Positions 18,994 to 28,059 of a stretch of 64,000 bases of DNA are shown here, one piece after another. The position numbers and the translations under genes are program-made. The stretch is from Symbiodinium natans (lineage: Eukaryota > Sar > Dinophyceae > Suessiales > Symbiodiniaceae): assembly GCA_905221605.1 (NCBI GenBank), contig CAJNDS010002313.1:62001-126000 (forward strand), in the 5' to 3' direction. Under the pieces are notes generated by a model. The model saw nothing but the letters and a program-made list of their open reading frames with translations. It made no database searches and was not told the origin of the DNA. Position 1 is the first letter of the stretch. Every line of letters begins with the position of its first letter.

Positions 18994-19114
18994 CACCTAA
19001 TATGTAGGGTGTCCAAAAAGGGCCTGATGTTGACAGCTGCCCATGTGAGGCTTCGGCGCTTCGGTGTTGGGGCTTCCTGCTGATTGGGGCAAAGAAAAGC
19101 TCTGCAGTTCTACC

Positions 19115-19230
19115 CAGGACTCTGTTTACTTACAGCTTAGTAGTAACTGCCCTTGATTAGTAGGTATGACCCTGGGACTCTGTTTACTTACAGTTTAGTA
19201 GTAGCTGCCCTTGATTAGTAGGCATGACCC
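19115..19230. repeat. 58-bp tandem duplication
   Basis: Two copies of a 58-base unit beginning GGACTCTGTTTACTTACAG, differing at a few bases. No coding meaning seen. Confidence 0.85.
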
Positions 19231-19374
19231 ATAAAACTGCAGGCAAAGAGGGTCCCAGCTAGTCATACAGGCTTTAACCCAAACCTCTGTTCTGGTACTT
19301 TGTGGCGCTCGCTGACTCTCTTACTCACTTTCTTCTCTCTTGGCTGCCTCTGGCTCCAACAGAAGTGGGTTTGG

Positions 19375-19414
19375 GGTTTAGGGTTTAGGGTTTAGGGTTT
19401 AGGGTTTAGGGTTT
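19375..19414 (+). repeat. Interstitial telomere repeat (TTTAGGG)n
   Basis: Five to six units. On the minus strand they precede a possible acceptor (GGAGCCAG). A tiny open stretch follows, ending at a canonical GTGAGTAAG donor near 19340. Confidence 0.85.
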
Positions 19415-19419
19415 GGCTA

Positions 19420-20250
19420 ACGATCTGCAAGAGGCGAAAGCGTTCACGATGCTCGCGAGCACTTCTTGGGCAGCGGAGTCCGATACTTCGTTGCCTGCCT
19501 TGTGGTTGTCCGCTCTCCGACACCTATTTAGGCCTTAGGGTCCACTCATCTTAAAAGCTTTAGCAAAGGCCCTGTCATGGCTCTCCATACATCCTCCACC
19601 CCTCTTACAACGAAAAGTTTGGGCTCCCTGTGTCCACCCTCTCAATGCCAAAAGGCACTGGTATTTCACTCTGCCCCTTCGGCCACCTGCAGAAACCTTA
19701 ACTTACTTCGGATGATTTATCTACGCAGACCTCCATTCCCATGCCAGCAGGCGCAACCAGAAAGGTGTTGCCCCATGCCTCGCTGTAGGTTAGGCGCAGC
19801 TTCTTCCTGCTCCCGCCGCCCTGGTCGTGGATTGGAAGCTCCACAAGAAGAACAAAGCAACGCCACCTTTCATGCTGGTTTGCGAGAGGCTGTGGAATGT
19901 ACTTGGGTTCGGGGGGTGATTTGGTGCTTTGCGGTTGATTCAAGACCCTTGAACCATTCAGTCCCGACTCCCGTAACTCCGACATTGCAAGGGCAAACCT
20001 GCCACCTTGGGCCGTCGACTTCCACCTCAACCAATTACAACTCCAGACCCCAAAAACTTTTGTGAACTTCCCCATCTTCCCCCCGCCCCCCCACCCCCTT
20101 CCCCGTCGCCCCCCGAAGAAAGGAAAGAACTGGCAGGGCCCCGGACAGGGGGGAGCTCACCCTTCAGCTCTTGCTGGACGTTCCACCTGCTGCTTCATTT
20201 GATGAAGCCCCACAGTCGCCGCCCGGCTTAGTTAAGCTCTTCCATGCCCG
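19420..20250. other. No gene recognised
   Basis: Between the telomere block and the light-harvesting array I see only unconvincing short frames and a C-rich tract at about 20078-20115. Confidence 0.4.
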
Positions 20251-20431
20251 CAATACGTCGTGGCATGACACCTTTTTTGCTGCTGACGCCGCACCTCAAG
20301 AGGCAGTATGGGGGTCTGTTGTCTCTGCCTGAAAAGCGGGTCGAAAATCGACCCAGTCCCAAGGGGAACACGTCCAGAATTTCTAGACGTCAGAAAATGA
20401 CATGGTCTGCTTGTGAGACCTCTGCTCACAT

Positions 20432-21133
20432 TCAAGATCCGAACTGTTCGATGCCCGACTTGCCGGTGTAGAGACCTGCGGCGATCTGGCCAATTGCAGC
20501 AAACATTGCGATTCTGCCGTTGTTGAGCTCCCGGGACCTCATCTCATCCGACTAGTCATCACCCACCAAAGGGAGAGGGTTTCCGAAATTTCCAGGCTCC
20601 TTGCTCTCGTCTTGCACGAAGACTGTGGCCTCCAACACGGCGATGATGGCGATGGTGATGAGGAAGCCCGCCTGACCGGCGCCGACGGTGCAGGCGGAGA
20701 CGTCCTTCGGCACGCCCTCCATGCCGGGAAGCTGCACCAAGCTCTGTGTAAGCATGCCAAGCGCACCCATCATTGCCAGGCGCCCGTGCTTAAGCTCCTT
20801 GGCCCGAAAGTCCTTGAACGTCGCCTCGTCCTTGCAAAGCCCAGCAGGATCAAAGAAGCCCAGCGGCTCCATGGCCCCGATTTGGCTCTCGGCGCTGAAG
20901 TTGCACGCCACGCTCTTGGCGCTCTTTGCGCTCTTGCGGCTCGGGCGCTTCGTGACGAAGCTCAGGCTGCTCAGGGCCACGACTCCGGAGGCCGCGGCCA
21001 GCGCCGAGGTCATGCCAAAGCGCGACTCGGAATGCATGGACGGCACTACAGAGCCCCGGAGCGCAGACGACTGGACCTGGGCCCCTGGCACCACGAAGGC
21101 CTCGGTGTTTGGCACAGCCATCAGAGAAGCCAT
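20432..21133 (-). pseudogene. Light-harvesting protein copy with premature stop
   Basis: This is the unit nearest the left edge of the array. It is the same as the two intact copies until codon 194, where TAC (Tyr) has become TAG through one base change at 20552 (plus-strand CTA). The remaining 39 codons, containing the last chlorophyll-binding helix RELNNGRIAMFAAIG, are still present and unbroken downstream to 20434. The truncated product would lose helix 3 and probably not fold as an antenna protein. The lack of other damage points to a recent event, or possibly a sequencing error in a collapsed repeat. Confidence 0.85.
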
Positions 21134-21215
21134 GACTCGGAGCGGAAGTCAAGCAAGCGAAGGCAAAGCCGGAGAACGATCTGAACGACTCTTTGAGCCC
21201 ATGCATGCATTTCAG

Positions 21216-21236
21216 AGACCCTGAGCAACAGCAAGA
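21216..21236 (-). promoter_or_regulatory. Probable spliced-leader trans-splice acceptor
   Basis: On the coding strand the spacer ends in CTTGCTGTTGCTCAG, a pyrimidine-rich tract with AG, about 88 bases before the ATG at 21133. The same motif precedes copies 3 and 4 and the partial copy at 378. Dinoflagellate mRNAs receive a 22-nt spliced leader at such sites; this site itself is inferred. Confidence 0.45.
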
Positions 21237-21439
21237 CCACCCTGTTGCAGATTTATTCGCACCATATCGTGGCATGTCGCCTTTTTGCTGCTGACGCCGC
21301 ACCTCAAGAGGCAGTGTGGGGGTCTGTTGTCTCTGCCTGAAAAGCGGGTCGAAAATCGACCCAGTCCCAAGGGGAACACGTCCAGAATTTCTAGACGTCA
21401 GAAAATGACATGGTCTGCTTGTGAGACCTCTGCTCACAT

Positions 21440-22141
21440 TCAAGATCCGAACTGTTCGATGCCCGACTTGCCGGTGTAGAGACCTGCGGCGATCTGGCCA
21501 ATTGCAGCAAACATTGCGATTCTGCCGTTGTTGAGCTCCCGGGACCTCATCTCATCCGAGTAGTCATCACCCACCAAAGGGAGAGGGTTCCCGAAATTTC
21601 CAGGCTCCTTGCTCTCGTCTTGCACGAAGACTGTGGCCTCCAACACGGCGATGATGGCGATGGTGATGAGGAAGCCCGCCTGACCGGCGCCGACGGTGCA
21701 GGCGGAGACGTCCTTCGGCACGCCCTCCATGCCGGGAAGCTGCACCAAGCTCTGTGTAAGCATGCCAAGCGCACCCATCATTGCCAGGCGCCCGTGCTTA
21801 AGCTCCTTGGCCCGAAAGTCCTTGAACGTCGCCTCGTCCTTGCAAAGCCCAGCAGGATCAAAGAAGCCCAGCGGCTCCATGGCCCCGATTTGGCTCTCGG
21901 CGCTGAAGTTGCACGCCACGCTCTTGGCGCTCTTTGCGCTCTTGCGGCTCGGGCGCTTCGTGACGAAGCTCAGGCTGCTCAGGGCCACGACTCCGGAGGC
22001 CGCGGCCAGCGCCGAGGTCATGCCAAAGCGCGACTCGGAATGCATGGACGGCACTACGGAGCCCCGGAGCGCAGACGACTGGACCTGGGCCCCTGGCACC
22101 ACGAAGGCCTCGGTGTTTGGCACAGCCATCAGAGAAGCCAT
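21440..22141 (-). CDS. Chlorophyll a/c light-harvesting protein
   Basis: An intact intronless gene of 233 codons. The leader (MASLMAVPNTEAFVVPG through VVALSSLSFVTKR) fits targeting to the complex dinoflagellate plastid. The mature part starts near GAMEPLGFFDPAGLCKDE, a typical antenna-protein start. Helix 1 has ELKHGRLAMMGALGML, the middle hydrophobic segment is GQAGFLITIAIIAVLEATVF, and helix 3 has RELNNGRIAMFAAIGQ. The paired Glu and Asn/His-Gly-Arg motifs are the chlorophyll ligands of the LHC/FCP superfamily. The protein harvests light in thylakoids. It is second in the array and almost identical to its neighbours, which suggests gene conversion or very recent duplication. Confidence 0.96.
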   Translation of the reverse strand: MASLMAVPNTEAFVVPGAQVQSSALRGSVVPSMHSESRFGMTSALAAASGVVALSSLSFVTKRPSRKSAKSAKSVACNFSAESQIGAMEPLGFFDPAGLCKDEATFKDFRAKELKHGRLAMMGALGMLTQSLVQLPGMEGVPKDVSACTVGAGQAGFLITIAIIAVLEATVFVQDESKEPGNFGNPLPLVGDDYSDEMRSRELNNGRIAMFAAIGQIAAGLYTGKSGIEQFGS

Positions 22142-22443
22142 GACTCGGAGCGGAAGTCAAGCAAGCGAAGGCAAAGCCGGAGAACGATCTGAACGACTCT
22201 TTGAGCCCATGCATTTCAGAGACCCTGAGCAACAGCAAGACCACCCTGTTGCAGATTCATTCGCACCATATCGTGGCATGTCGCCTTTTTGCTGCTGACG
22301 CCGCACCTCAAGAGGCAGTGTGGGGGTCTGTTGTCTCTGCCTGAAAAGCGGGTCGAAAATCGACCCAGTCCCAAGGGGAACACGTCCAGAATTTCTAGAC
22401 GTCAGAAAATGACATGGTCTGCTTGTGAGACCTCTGCTCACAT

Positions 22444-23145
22444 TCAAGATCCGAACTGTTCGATGCCCGACTTGCCGGTGTAGAGACCTGCGGCGATCTG
22501 GCCAATTGCAGCAAACATTGCGATTCTGCCGTTGTTGAGCTCCCGGGACCTCATCTCATCCGAGTAGTCATCACCCACCAAAGGGAGAGGGTTCCCGAAA
22601 TTTCCAGGCTCCTTGCTCTCGTCTTGCACGAAGACTGTGGCCTCCAACACGGCGATGATGGCGATGGTGATGAGGAAGCCCGCCTGACCGGCGCCGACGG
22701 TGCAGGCGGAGACGTCCTTCGGCACGCCCTCCATGCCGGGAAGCTGCACCAAGCTCTGTGTAAGCATGCCAAGCGCACCCATCATTGCCAGGCGCCCGTG
22801 CTTAAGCTCCTTGGCCCGAAAGTCCTTGAACGTCGCCTCGTCCTTGCAAAGCCCAGCAGGATCAAAGAAGCCCAGCGGCTCCATGGCCCCGATTTGGCTC
22901 TCGGCGCTGAAGTTGCACGCCACGCTCTTGGCGCTCTTTGCGCTCTTGCGGCTCGGGCGCTTCGTGACGAAGCTCAGGCTGCTCAGGGCCACGACTCCGG
23001 AGGCCGCGGCCAGCGCCGAGGTCATGCCAAAGCGCGACTCGGAATGCATGGACGGCACTACAGAGCCCCGGAGCGCAGACGACTGGACCTGGGCCCCTGG
23101 CACCACGAAGGCCTCGGTGTTTGGCACAGCCATCAGAGAAGCCAT
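22444..23145 (-). CDS. Chlorophyll a/c light-harvesting protein
   Basis: The predicted 233-residue protein is the same as that of 21440-22141. The start ATG at 23145 is preceded by the conserved leader with the TGCTGTTGCTCAG acceptor. This is the upstream end of the array: the spacer homology stops about 115 bases before the ATG and CCCTAAA repeats begin. It is probably transcribed with the units below it on the same strand. Confidence 0.96.
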   Translation of the reverse strand: MASLMAVPNTEAFVVPGAQVQSSALRGSVVPSMHSESRFGMTSALAAASGVVALSSLSFVTKRPSRKSAKSAKSVACNFSAESQIGAMEPLGFFDPAGLCKDEATFKDFRAKELKHGRLAMMGALGMLTQSLVQLPGMEGVPKDVSACTVGAGQAGFLITIAIIAVLEATVFVQDESKEPGNFGNPLPLVGDDYSDEMRSRELNNGRIAMFAAIGQIAAGLYTGKSGIEQFGS

Positions 23146-23265
23146 GACTCGGAGCGGAAGTCAAGCAAGCGAAGGCAAAGCCGGAGAACGATCTGAACGA
23201 CTCTTTGAGCCCATGCATTTCAGAGACGGGTCTGAGCAACAGCAAGACCAAGGGCCAAGCTAAAC

Positions 23266-23291
23266 TCTAAATCCTAAACCCTAAACCCTAT
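23266..23291 (-). repeat. Interstitial telomere repeat (CCCTAAA)n
   Basis: Three to four units directly abut the end of the light-harvesting array. Confidence 0.88.
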
Positions 23292-23299
23292 AGCCTATA

Positions 23300-23631
23300 G
23301 CCCTTGGAGAAAGACGACCTCGCACGCCCAGGCCTCACTCGGTCGACGGCCTCGATGACCGAAGGATCCTTCCCCTGGGCATTTGGGCCACCGCCACGAA
23401 CAAGGGACTCGCGGCGTTGAGAATTTGGGTTTAGGGTTTAGGGTTTGGGGTTTAGGGTTTAGGGTTTAGGGTGTAGGGTTTAGGGTTTAGGGTTTAGGGT
23501 TTAGGGTTTAGGGTTTAGGGTTTAGGGTTTAGGGTTTAGGGTTTAGGGCTGCGCGCCTCCGACTCCTTGATGGCTTGGCTCCGGGAGAGCCACACGGAGC
23601 TGTTGGGCGGCCTCGGCGCCCAAGGCACCGA
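23300..23631 (-). CDS. Candidate 3' exons of an unknown minus-strand gene
   Basis: Two open stretches lie around the telomere block at 23427-23548. One (about 23553-23631, after acceptor GTCCACAG) reads SVPWAPRPPNSSVWLSRSQA and on to IKESEAR. The other (about 23300-23412, after CGCCGCGAG) reads SLVRGGGPNAQGKDPSVIEA; a second frame there is also open to a stop, so the reading frame is uncertain. They probably continue the gene with exons at 24027 and 24346. Family not recognised. Confidence 0.3.
23427..23548 (+). repeat. Interstitial telomere repeat (TTTAGGG)n, long block
   Basis: About 17 units with single TTTGGGG and GTGTAGG variants, between two candidate minus-strand exons. Confidence 0.95.
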
Positions 23632-23642
23632 CTGTGGACCCT

Positions 23643-23698
23643 AAGGGTTTAGGGGGTTTAGGGTTTAGGGTTTAGGGTTTAGGGTTTCGGGTTTAGGG
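23643..23698 (+). repeat. Interstitial telomere repeat (TTTAGGG)n
   Basis: About seven units. On the minus strand it reads CCCTAAA just before the acceptor GTCCACAG at 23632. Confidence 0.9.
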
Positions 23699-23872
23699 GC
23701 TTTTAAACCCCCCCTCTCATGCTTAATGGGGATTACAGTACCCCCCCCCCCCCATTAGAAACTGCTAGTAGAAGGGCGAACATCCCAAAACGAATCCCTG
23801 AACTTACCCCACGCTCAGCTGCTAAGCCCCAAACCCTACTGCAAGCCTTGCTCGGTCATAAACATCCCCAAA

Positions 23873-24025
23873 CCCTAAACCCTAAACCCTAAACCCTAAA
23901 CCCTAAACCCTAAACCCTAAACCCTAAACCCTAAACCCTAGACCCTAGACCCTAAACCCTAAACCCTAAACCCAAACCCTAAACCCTAGACCCTAAACCC
24001 TCAAGCCTGAACCCTAAACCCTGAG
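23873..24025 (-). repeat. Interstitial telomere repeat (CCCTAAA)n, long block
   Basis: About 21 units including CCCTAGA variants. On the coding (minus) strand it reads TTTAGGG, starting within about eight bases of the proposed GC donor at 24026. Confidence 0.95.
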
Positions 24026-24026
24026 C

Positions 24027-24107
24027 CATCTCCTGAGGTGCCGGCAGCACCCACATCGTTATGGCGCTCGGATACTTCCGGCCTGGCATCAAGAGCACTT
24101 CGCCCAG
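24027..24107 (-). CDS. Internal exon of an unknown gene
   Basis: Exactly 27 codons between acceptor TTCTCTTGGGAG| and donor GAGATG|GCTCAGGG. It reads LGEVLLMPGRKYPSAITMWV and ends VLPAPQEM. The frame is protein-like and the exon is followed directly by the long telomere block. I cannot assign a family. Confidence 0.45.
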
Positions 24108-24259
24108 CTCCCAAGAGAAAAAGACCAGAAGACCTGGCGAAGCCGAGCTCAACTCGGAAGCCATGTCAAAACCCTCCACCCAGTAAGTGCGTGTGCGCGT
24201 GTGCCTCCCCCTCCGGCACCCCAAAAGAAAACAAAAAAAAATGCGGGCCGCTCCCCCCC

Positions 24260-24345
24260 CTAAACCCTAAACCCTAAACCCTAAACCCTAAACCCTAAAC
24301 CCTAAACCCTAAACCCTAAACCCTAAACCCTAAACCCCCCCCCCC
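24260..24345 (-). repeat. Interstitial telomere repeat (CCCTAAA)n ending in a C-run
   Basis: About 11 units, then 11 C residues against the exon at 24346. Confidence 0.95.
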
Positions 24346-24426
24346 GGCATGGGCCTTTCACATGCCAGCCGGCGGCTGGGCCTGAGTCGATGTACTTGAC
24401 CTGCTCTCGGGGGAGCGTCTTCGTCT
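24346..24426 (-). CDS. Internal exon of an unknown gene, telomere repeats on both sides
   Basis: On the minus strand the acceptor ATCCTCCCCTTCAG| is followed by a frame reading TKTLPREQVKYIDSGPAAGW and HVKGPCR. The end falls at the G-run and telomere block. The intron before it ends in CCCTAAA and the intron after it begins in TTTAGGG, so the exon is a small island in telomere repeat. The exact donor is unclear within the G-run. Product unknown. Confidence 0.45.
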
Positions 24427-24447
24427 CTGAAGGGGAGGATAAGGGTT

Positions 24448-24490
24448 TAGGGTTTAGGGTTTAGGGTTTAGGGTTTAGGGTTTAGGGTTC
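24448..24490 (+). repeat. Interstitial telomere repeat (TTTAGGG)n
   Basis: Six units. On the minus strand they form the pyrimidine-rich region before the acceptor at 24427. Confidence 0.92.
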
Positions 24491-25109
24491 GTAAGGGGTG
24501 TTCTCGAAGGGCTTCCAGGGGTCATTCTTGTGAGTCGCGGGTTCGTGCAACCCAACTGCAACCACTACCCGTCAGCCTCTTGAGGTTTCAAGCCGCTTCG
24601 TTCTCTGAAACTAGGAGCGACGATTCTGCCAAGCTTGTGGGGAGCTCTGAGAACCTCTGAGAATCGGAGCTTTTGCCCTTCAGCCTGGGGCCCAGACCAA
24701 TTCTGGGCTCGGCTTACCTCGGCCGCTCAAGCCAGGGTCGCGACTTTTCAGGCAGGCTCCGCAACGACGTCTCCCAATCTCTCACTTATGCTTTTAGTCT
24801 TCCTGTTTCGGGTACCTCCAAAAACCTCAGGGCCAGGCCCTGATTAGCTGCTGGCGCTGGCGCCGCCTTCGCCTTTCCTGCGGAGTCTGGGGGGAGGGGG
24901 GAGGCTGGGCGGGGCTTCTGTGATTTTCAGACCCGGCGTAATTGTCAAAAAGGTGCAGGGTAGCGACTGAAGACTTCAGCTTCAAGTGGAACTAGTGACG
25001 TGCCCAGCGTGTTCGTTGGAGGCCTTGCGAGTTTTCGCTCTCTTCTTTGTCCTTCACGCCTTGCCATGATGAGGATATGGGAGCGTGGGGCCTCGAGAAT
25101 TGAACAAAC

Positions 25110-25186
25110 CGGAGCCGCCGGAGTCCTTGCGGCGCGGCGCCCTTGGTCTCAGCTTTGTCTTCCTTCTTGCGCTGCTTCCTTGCGAC
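25110..25186 (-). CDS. Internal exon, Lys/Glu-rich protein
   Basis: After acceptor ACTTCCGCCAG| the frame reads VARKQRKKEDKAETKGAAPQ and GLRRL to a GT donor (CTCCG|GTTTGTTC). A degenerate telomere block (25199-25233) reads CCCTAAA on this strand immediately before the acceptor. It could belong with the Ala/Lys-rich exons at 25935 and 26783, but frame continuity is not shown. Confidence 0.42.
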
Positions 25187-25198
25187 CTGGCGGAAGTT

Positions 25199-25233
25199 TC
25201 GGGTTTCGGGTTCAGGGTTTAGGGTTTAGGGTT
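25199..25233 (+). repeat. Interstitial telomere repeat, TTTCGGG/TTTAGGG
   Basis: A short block of five units with TTTCGGG and TTCAGGG variants, 12 bases from the exon at 25186. Confidence 0.85.
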
Positions 25234-25934
25234 GAAGGGCTCAAGGATTGGGCTGAGGCGGGCTTTGGGCACGGGAGGATCAGGGCCAGTGTCGGTCCGA
25301 TCGGTGCTACACCAGCTGTCGCGCGGCTCTCGGCTGCCGCCTAAAAAGGTGCAGCACGCATTTGGGGCCGAAGCTGCACTCTCGCCTAGTCTCCGCTTGG
25401 TGTACAGATTCTTGAAGGCCTCATCGCGAACATCGCAAAACGAAAGTTTTGCGATCTCACCTCAGACTCAGTCTCATGGTCGAAGTCGTGCTATCCACCG
25501 CATGGTTTGGTGCCGGAATCACTCAGGGTGGCCCTGGGCATACTTGCCTCCCTCGCGGGCTCTTGGACGGGTTCGTACGATCCCGAGTCCCCTGGCGCAC
25601 GCTGTTTCTAAAGAAGCGGACTCTTGAAGTTTCCACTGGGCGCTGTGCCGCGGATGTCCGCGGAAGGATTCCTTGGACTTTGGACTGATATACTTTATCG
25701 TGCTGGATCGTCCGACGTTGCGCACGCTCGTTTTTGGCTTGGCTTGCAAGCGTGAACTCACTCGTTGTCCAGCTGCACTGTCGCTTCTCAGAGCTAGGCA
25801 AGCTCGATGCGGCACCAAGCGCGCACTCACACATGTTCGCATCAAGGCAGCAAAAGCTAGCATACCTCCACCTGCTGCAAAATCAACACTTCTACATCTT
25901 CCTGCTACTGGCTCCTCAGCGCGCATGCCATGGC

Positions 25935-26044
25935 CTTCTCTGCAGCTGCCTTCTCTGCTCGCGCGTGCTTCTCCGCAGCCTTCTCTGCAGCCTTTTCTGC
26001 AGCTGCCTTCTTGGCAGCCAGCTGCTTGTCGGCCTTCGGGTTTG
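25935..26044 (-). CDS. Exon of an Ala/Lys/Glu-rich protein
   Basis: Acceptor CAAAACCTTAG| and GC donor GAGAAG|GCCATGG enclose 36 codons. It begins NPKADKQLAAKKAAAEKAAE and continues in the same style. The repeated AAEK pattern is that of a long charged helix or disordered linker. The upstream exon at 26783-26843 has the same composition. Without a domain, function cannot be given. Confidence 0.5.
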
Positions 26045-26234
26045 CTAAGGTTTTGACTACAGGCAATACGCAACGTAAAGTTTTCTGCACGGAGCGGCAG
26101 CCAGTGAATCCCACTTGTCTCCGATGCAGATATGTGGAGCCTTTTGGGCAACCACCCGAATTAAGCCCAAAAGAAGGAACCTACCTTTAAAGAGGACCCC
26201 CCCAAAAACAGAGCCTGCCCTACAAAGGGACAAA

Positions 26235-26296
26235 CCCCCCCCCCCCCCCCGGCATGCATCTGAGGCCTTCTCCTGTCGGGCAGCGGCCTCAAGGCA

Positions 26297-26331
<35 letters not shown>
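26235..26331. other. C16/G35 homopolymer hairpin
   Basis: A run of 16 C (26235-26250) is followed by TGAGGCC, a short loop, the exact complement GGCCTCA, and then 35 G (26297-26331). The arms can pair over more than 20 bases, and the G-run could form quadruplexes. It lies in the presumed intron between the Ala/Lys-rich exons. Confidence 0.8.
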
Positions 26332-26333
<2 letters not shown>

Positions 26334-26782
26334 CTTTCCGGGGTGCTTTGGGGATGCTTGGTACGACTTATGGCTTGGGGCTTAGGGCCTAAGGCTTCGG
26401 GCATGGGGTTGAGGTTTGTGGCTCGGGGCTGAGGGATGTTTCAGGAGGCTTAGCATGGAGGCGGCTACGGGGCGGGCGCTTGAGAGCCAGATGTCCAGGG
26501 GGAACCAAGAAGCGTCTATCGCGGATGTGATGAGGCCAGGGATGATGATCTTGCCGCCTAATCTTAACGTAATTAAGGGGCATAAGGCGGGACCCCGAGA
26601 AGGGACCCTTCATCTTATTTATTTATTTATGTTTGTACATATCTTATGTAGTCCCTATATACCTAAGTAGCCCCTAAAGAAGCCCCAAAGAACCCATAGC
26701 AACAACAACACAAACAAGAAAAGCAACAATAATAGCCATGATAGCCATAACAGCCATAGTAGCCCTAGCAGGAACCTCAGGC

Positions 26783-26843
26783 CGCCACCGTCGCTGCGGC
26801 TTTCTCGGCTCCTGCCTTCACCGCCTCACACGCTCTGGCTTTG
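26783..26843 (-). CDS. Exon of an Ala/Lys/Glu-rich protein
   Basis: After acceptor CCCAGTTCAG| it reads KARACEAVKAGAEKAAATVA. It ends either at a GC donor (GTGGCG|GCCTGAGG) or at the TGA two codons later. The composition matches the exon at 25935-26044. Confidence 0.42.
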
Positions 26844-27383
26844 CTGAACTGGGGGCAGGCTTGGGGGCCCTATAAAGCTTAAACTTCTATGGCTTTATTT
26901 GAAAAAAGAATACATCTAAGAGTATAACATATACCGAATATAAAAACACTTCAAGAATCTCTTTCTATACTCGATATCAAATAATGTTAGCACAGCTGGG
27001 GTTGACCTAGGGTTTGCTCGAACCCTAACTAACCCTAGTCTTGAAAGGATCATATAGGGGATTAAGGAAACAAATCAAAAATATGTTCTCACCTACCTCT
27101 GTGCAGATTTGGCCACCCACGGGGTGGGGGGGAGGGGGGGGAGGGGGGGCAGGTTTTGCGAGCATGATTTGTGGTTCCCGCTTCCTTGGCTCACACTCCA
27201 TGTACACTGCAACAATCTAAGCCATGCGTTTGCCCAGAATGTTGCGAAAATATGGCCCTTTCCTGGGACCGGGACCCTACCGTCCTTGCTTTTTGGACAT
27301 CTTGACATAGCTGGGATGCCTTTCAGAGCCTTCAAAGCAGTTCTCAAAGCCTCGCCGAATCCCAAACAGAACCGTTCAGAAAC

Positions 27384-27453
27384 CTAAACCCTAAACTCTG
27401 AACCTAAACCCTAGACCTAAACCCTAAACCCTAAACCCTGAACCCTAAACCCG
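27384..27453 (-). repeat. Interstitial telomere repeat (CCCTAAA)n
   Basis: Around ten partly degenerate units. On the coding strand it is TTTAGGG, about 14 bases into the intron after the exon at 27467-27527. Confidence 0.9.
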
Positions 27454-27466
27454 ACCCAAAGTACAC

Positions 27467-27527
27467 TGCTCAGCATCGCCTCCAGCGCAGCCAGCTGGCG
27501 CTTGCGGACCTTCGACACCCATGCTCT
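27467..27527 (-). CDS. Internal exon of an unknown minus-strand gene
   Basis: Twenty codons plus one base, reading RAWVSKVRKRQLAALEAMLS. The acceptor is CGCCTCTAG| and the donor GAGCA|GTGTACTT. The intron before it ends with a family 1 TIR element (27542-27650), about 15 bases from the acceptor; the intron after it starts with telomere repeat. It is probably part of the gene with the exon at 27973-28059. Family not recognised. Confidence 0.5.
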
Positions 27528-27541
27528 CTAGAGGCGAATAT

Positions 27542-27650
27542 GGGGGTTTCCGAAATGAGGGGGGTACCTTATTGGGGTCCTGATTGCAAGGGAATCCTCC
27601 ACCTAATTGGGGGTCTATTTTAGGGGTCCCCCTTGTTTTCGTAAACCCCC
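27542..27650 (+). mobile_element. Short palindromic TIR element, family 1 (copy 2)
   Basis: The clearest copy: GGGGGTTTCCGAAA at one end and TTTTCGTAAACCCCC at the other, with the family core GGGGTACCTTATTGGGGTCC inside. It occupies the 3' part of a presumed intron. Confidence 0.8.
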
Positions 27651-27882
27651 GTATCATGGGGAAACTCTTAGGCCCCAAGCCGGATTGGTATTGGGGAAGA
27701 GCATCTCCGACAATCGCGTGGCTTCGGTGAGGCCAAACGGCATCTGATTCATCTGATACCAAGCCGGGAAACCAGCGGCTCTCAAAGGAAATTGAGAAGT
27801 CATTGAATTGATGGAGATACAATGGTAAAGCGTGAAGAGAAAAGAGACGTGTCAGCAGGAAGGGGTTTTGGCAAGGATGTTT

Positions 27883-28059
27883 GAGAGCTGAGCCCCGCAC
27901 GCTCTCATGGTCTTTGTCTGCGACGACCAGCTTCGCACAGATCCTCGCAGCCAGGAATTTGCTGCGCCCCATCTACAAAGGTGCCCTGATGTGTGCCCAT
28001 CGTTCTTCGTCTTGCAGCCACTGCTTTTGCTGCCTGCTTGTCACAGAATCGATCGTGGC
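27883..28059 (-). CDS. Exons of an unknown gene (Gln/Trp-rich helix)
   Basis: The exon at 27973-28059 follows acceptor TTCGCTCCAG| and reads ATIDSVTSRQQKQWLQDEER and WAHIRAPL, up to a TAG that overlaps a possible GT donor. A second open stretch (about 27905-27955) reads KFLAARICAKLVVAD. Both look coding and lie upstream of the exon at 27467. I do not recognise the protein. Confidence 0.4.

Larger units (their letters stand above)
20250..23262 (-). repeat. Tandem array of three light-harvesting gene units
   Basis: Three units of about 1,004-1,008 bases repeat head to tail. Each has a 702-base coding region and a spacer of about 302-306 bases, and identity is close throughout, spacer included. 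The left edge of homology is near 20250. The right edge passes through the copy-4 leader and runs directly into CCCTAAA repeats at 23266. The spacers differ mainly by a 4-base ATGC slip. Such arrays of intronless genes are a known dinoflagellate arrangement for highly expressed genes. Confidence 0.93.

Noticed and set aside
20612-23263. Long plus-strand open frames opposite the light-harvesting genes
   Set aside because: They repeat with the array and are mirror frames of strongly supported minus-strand genes.
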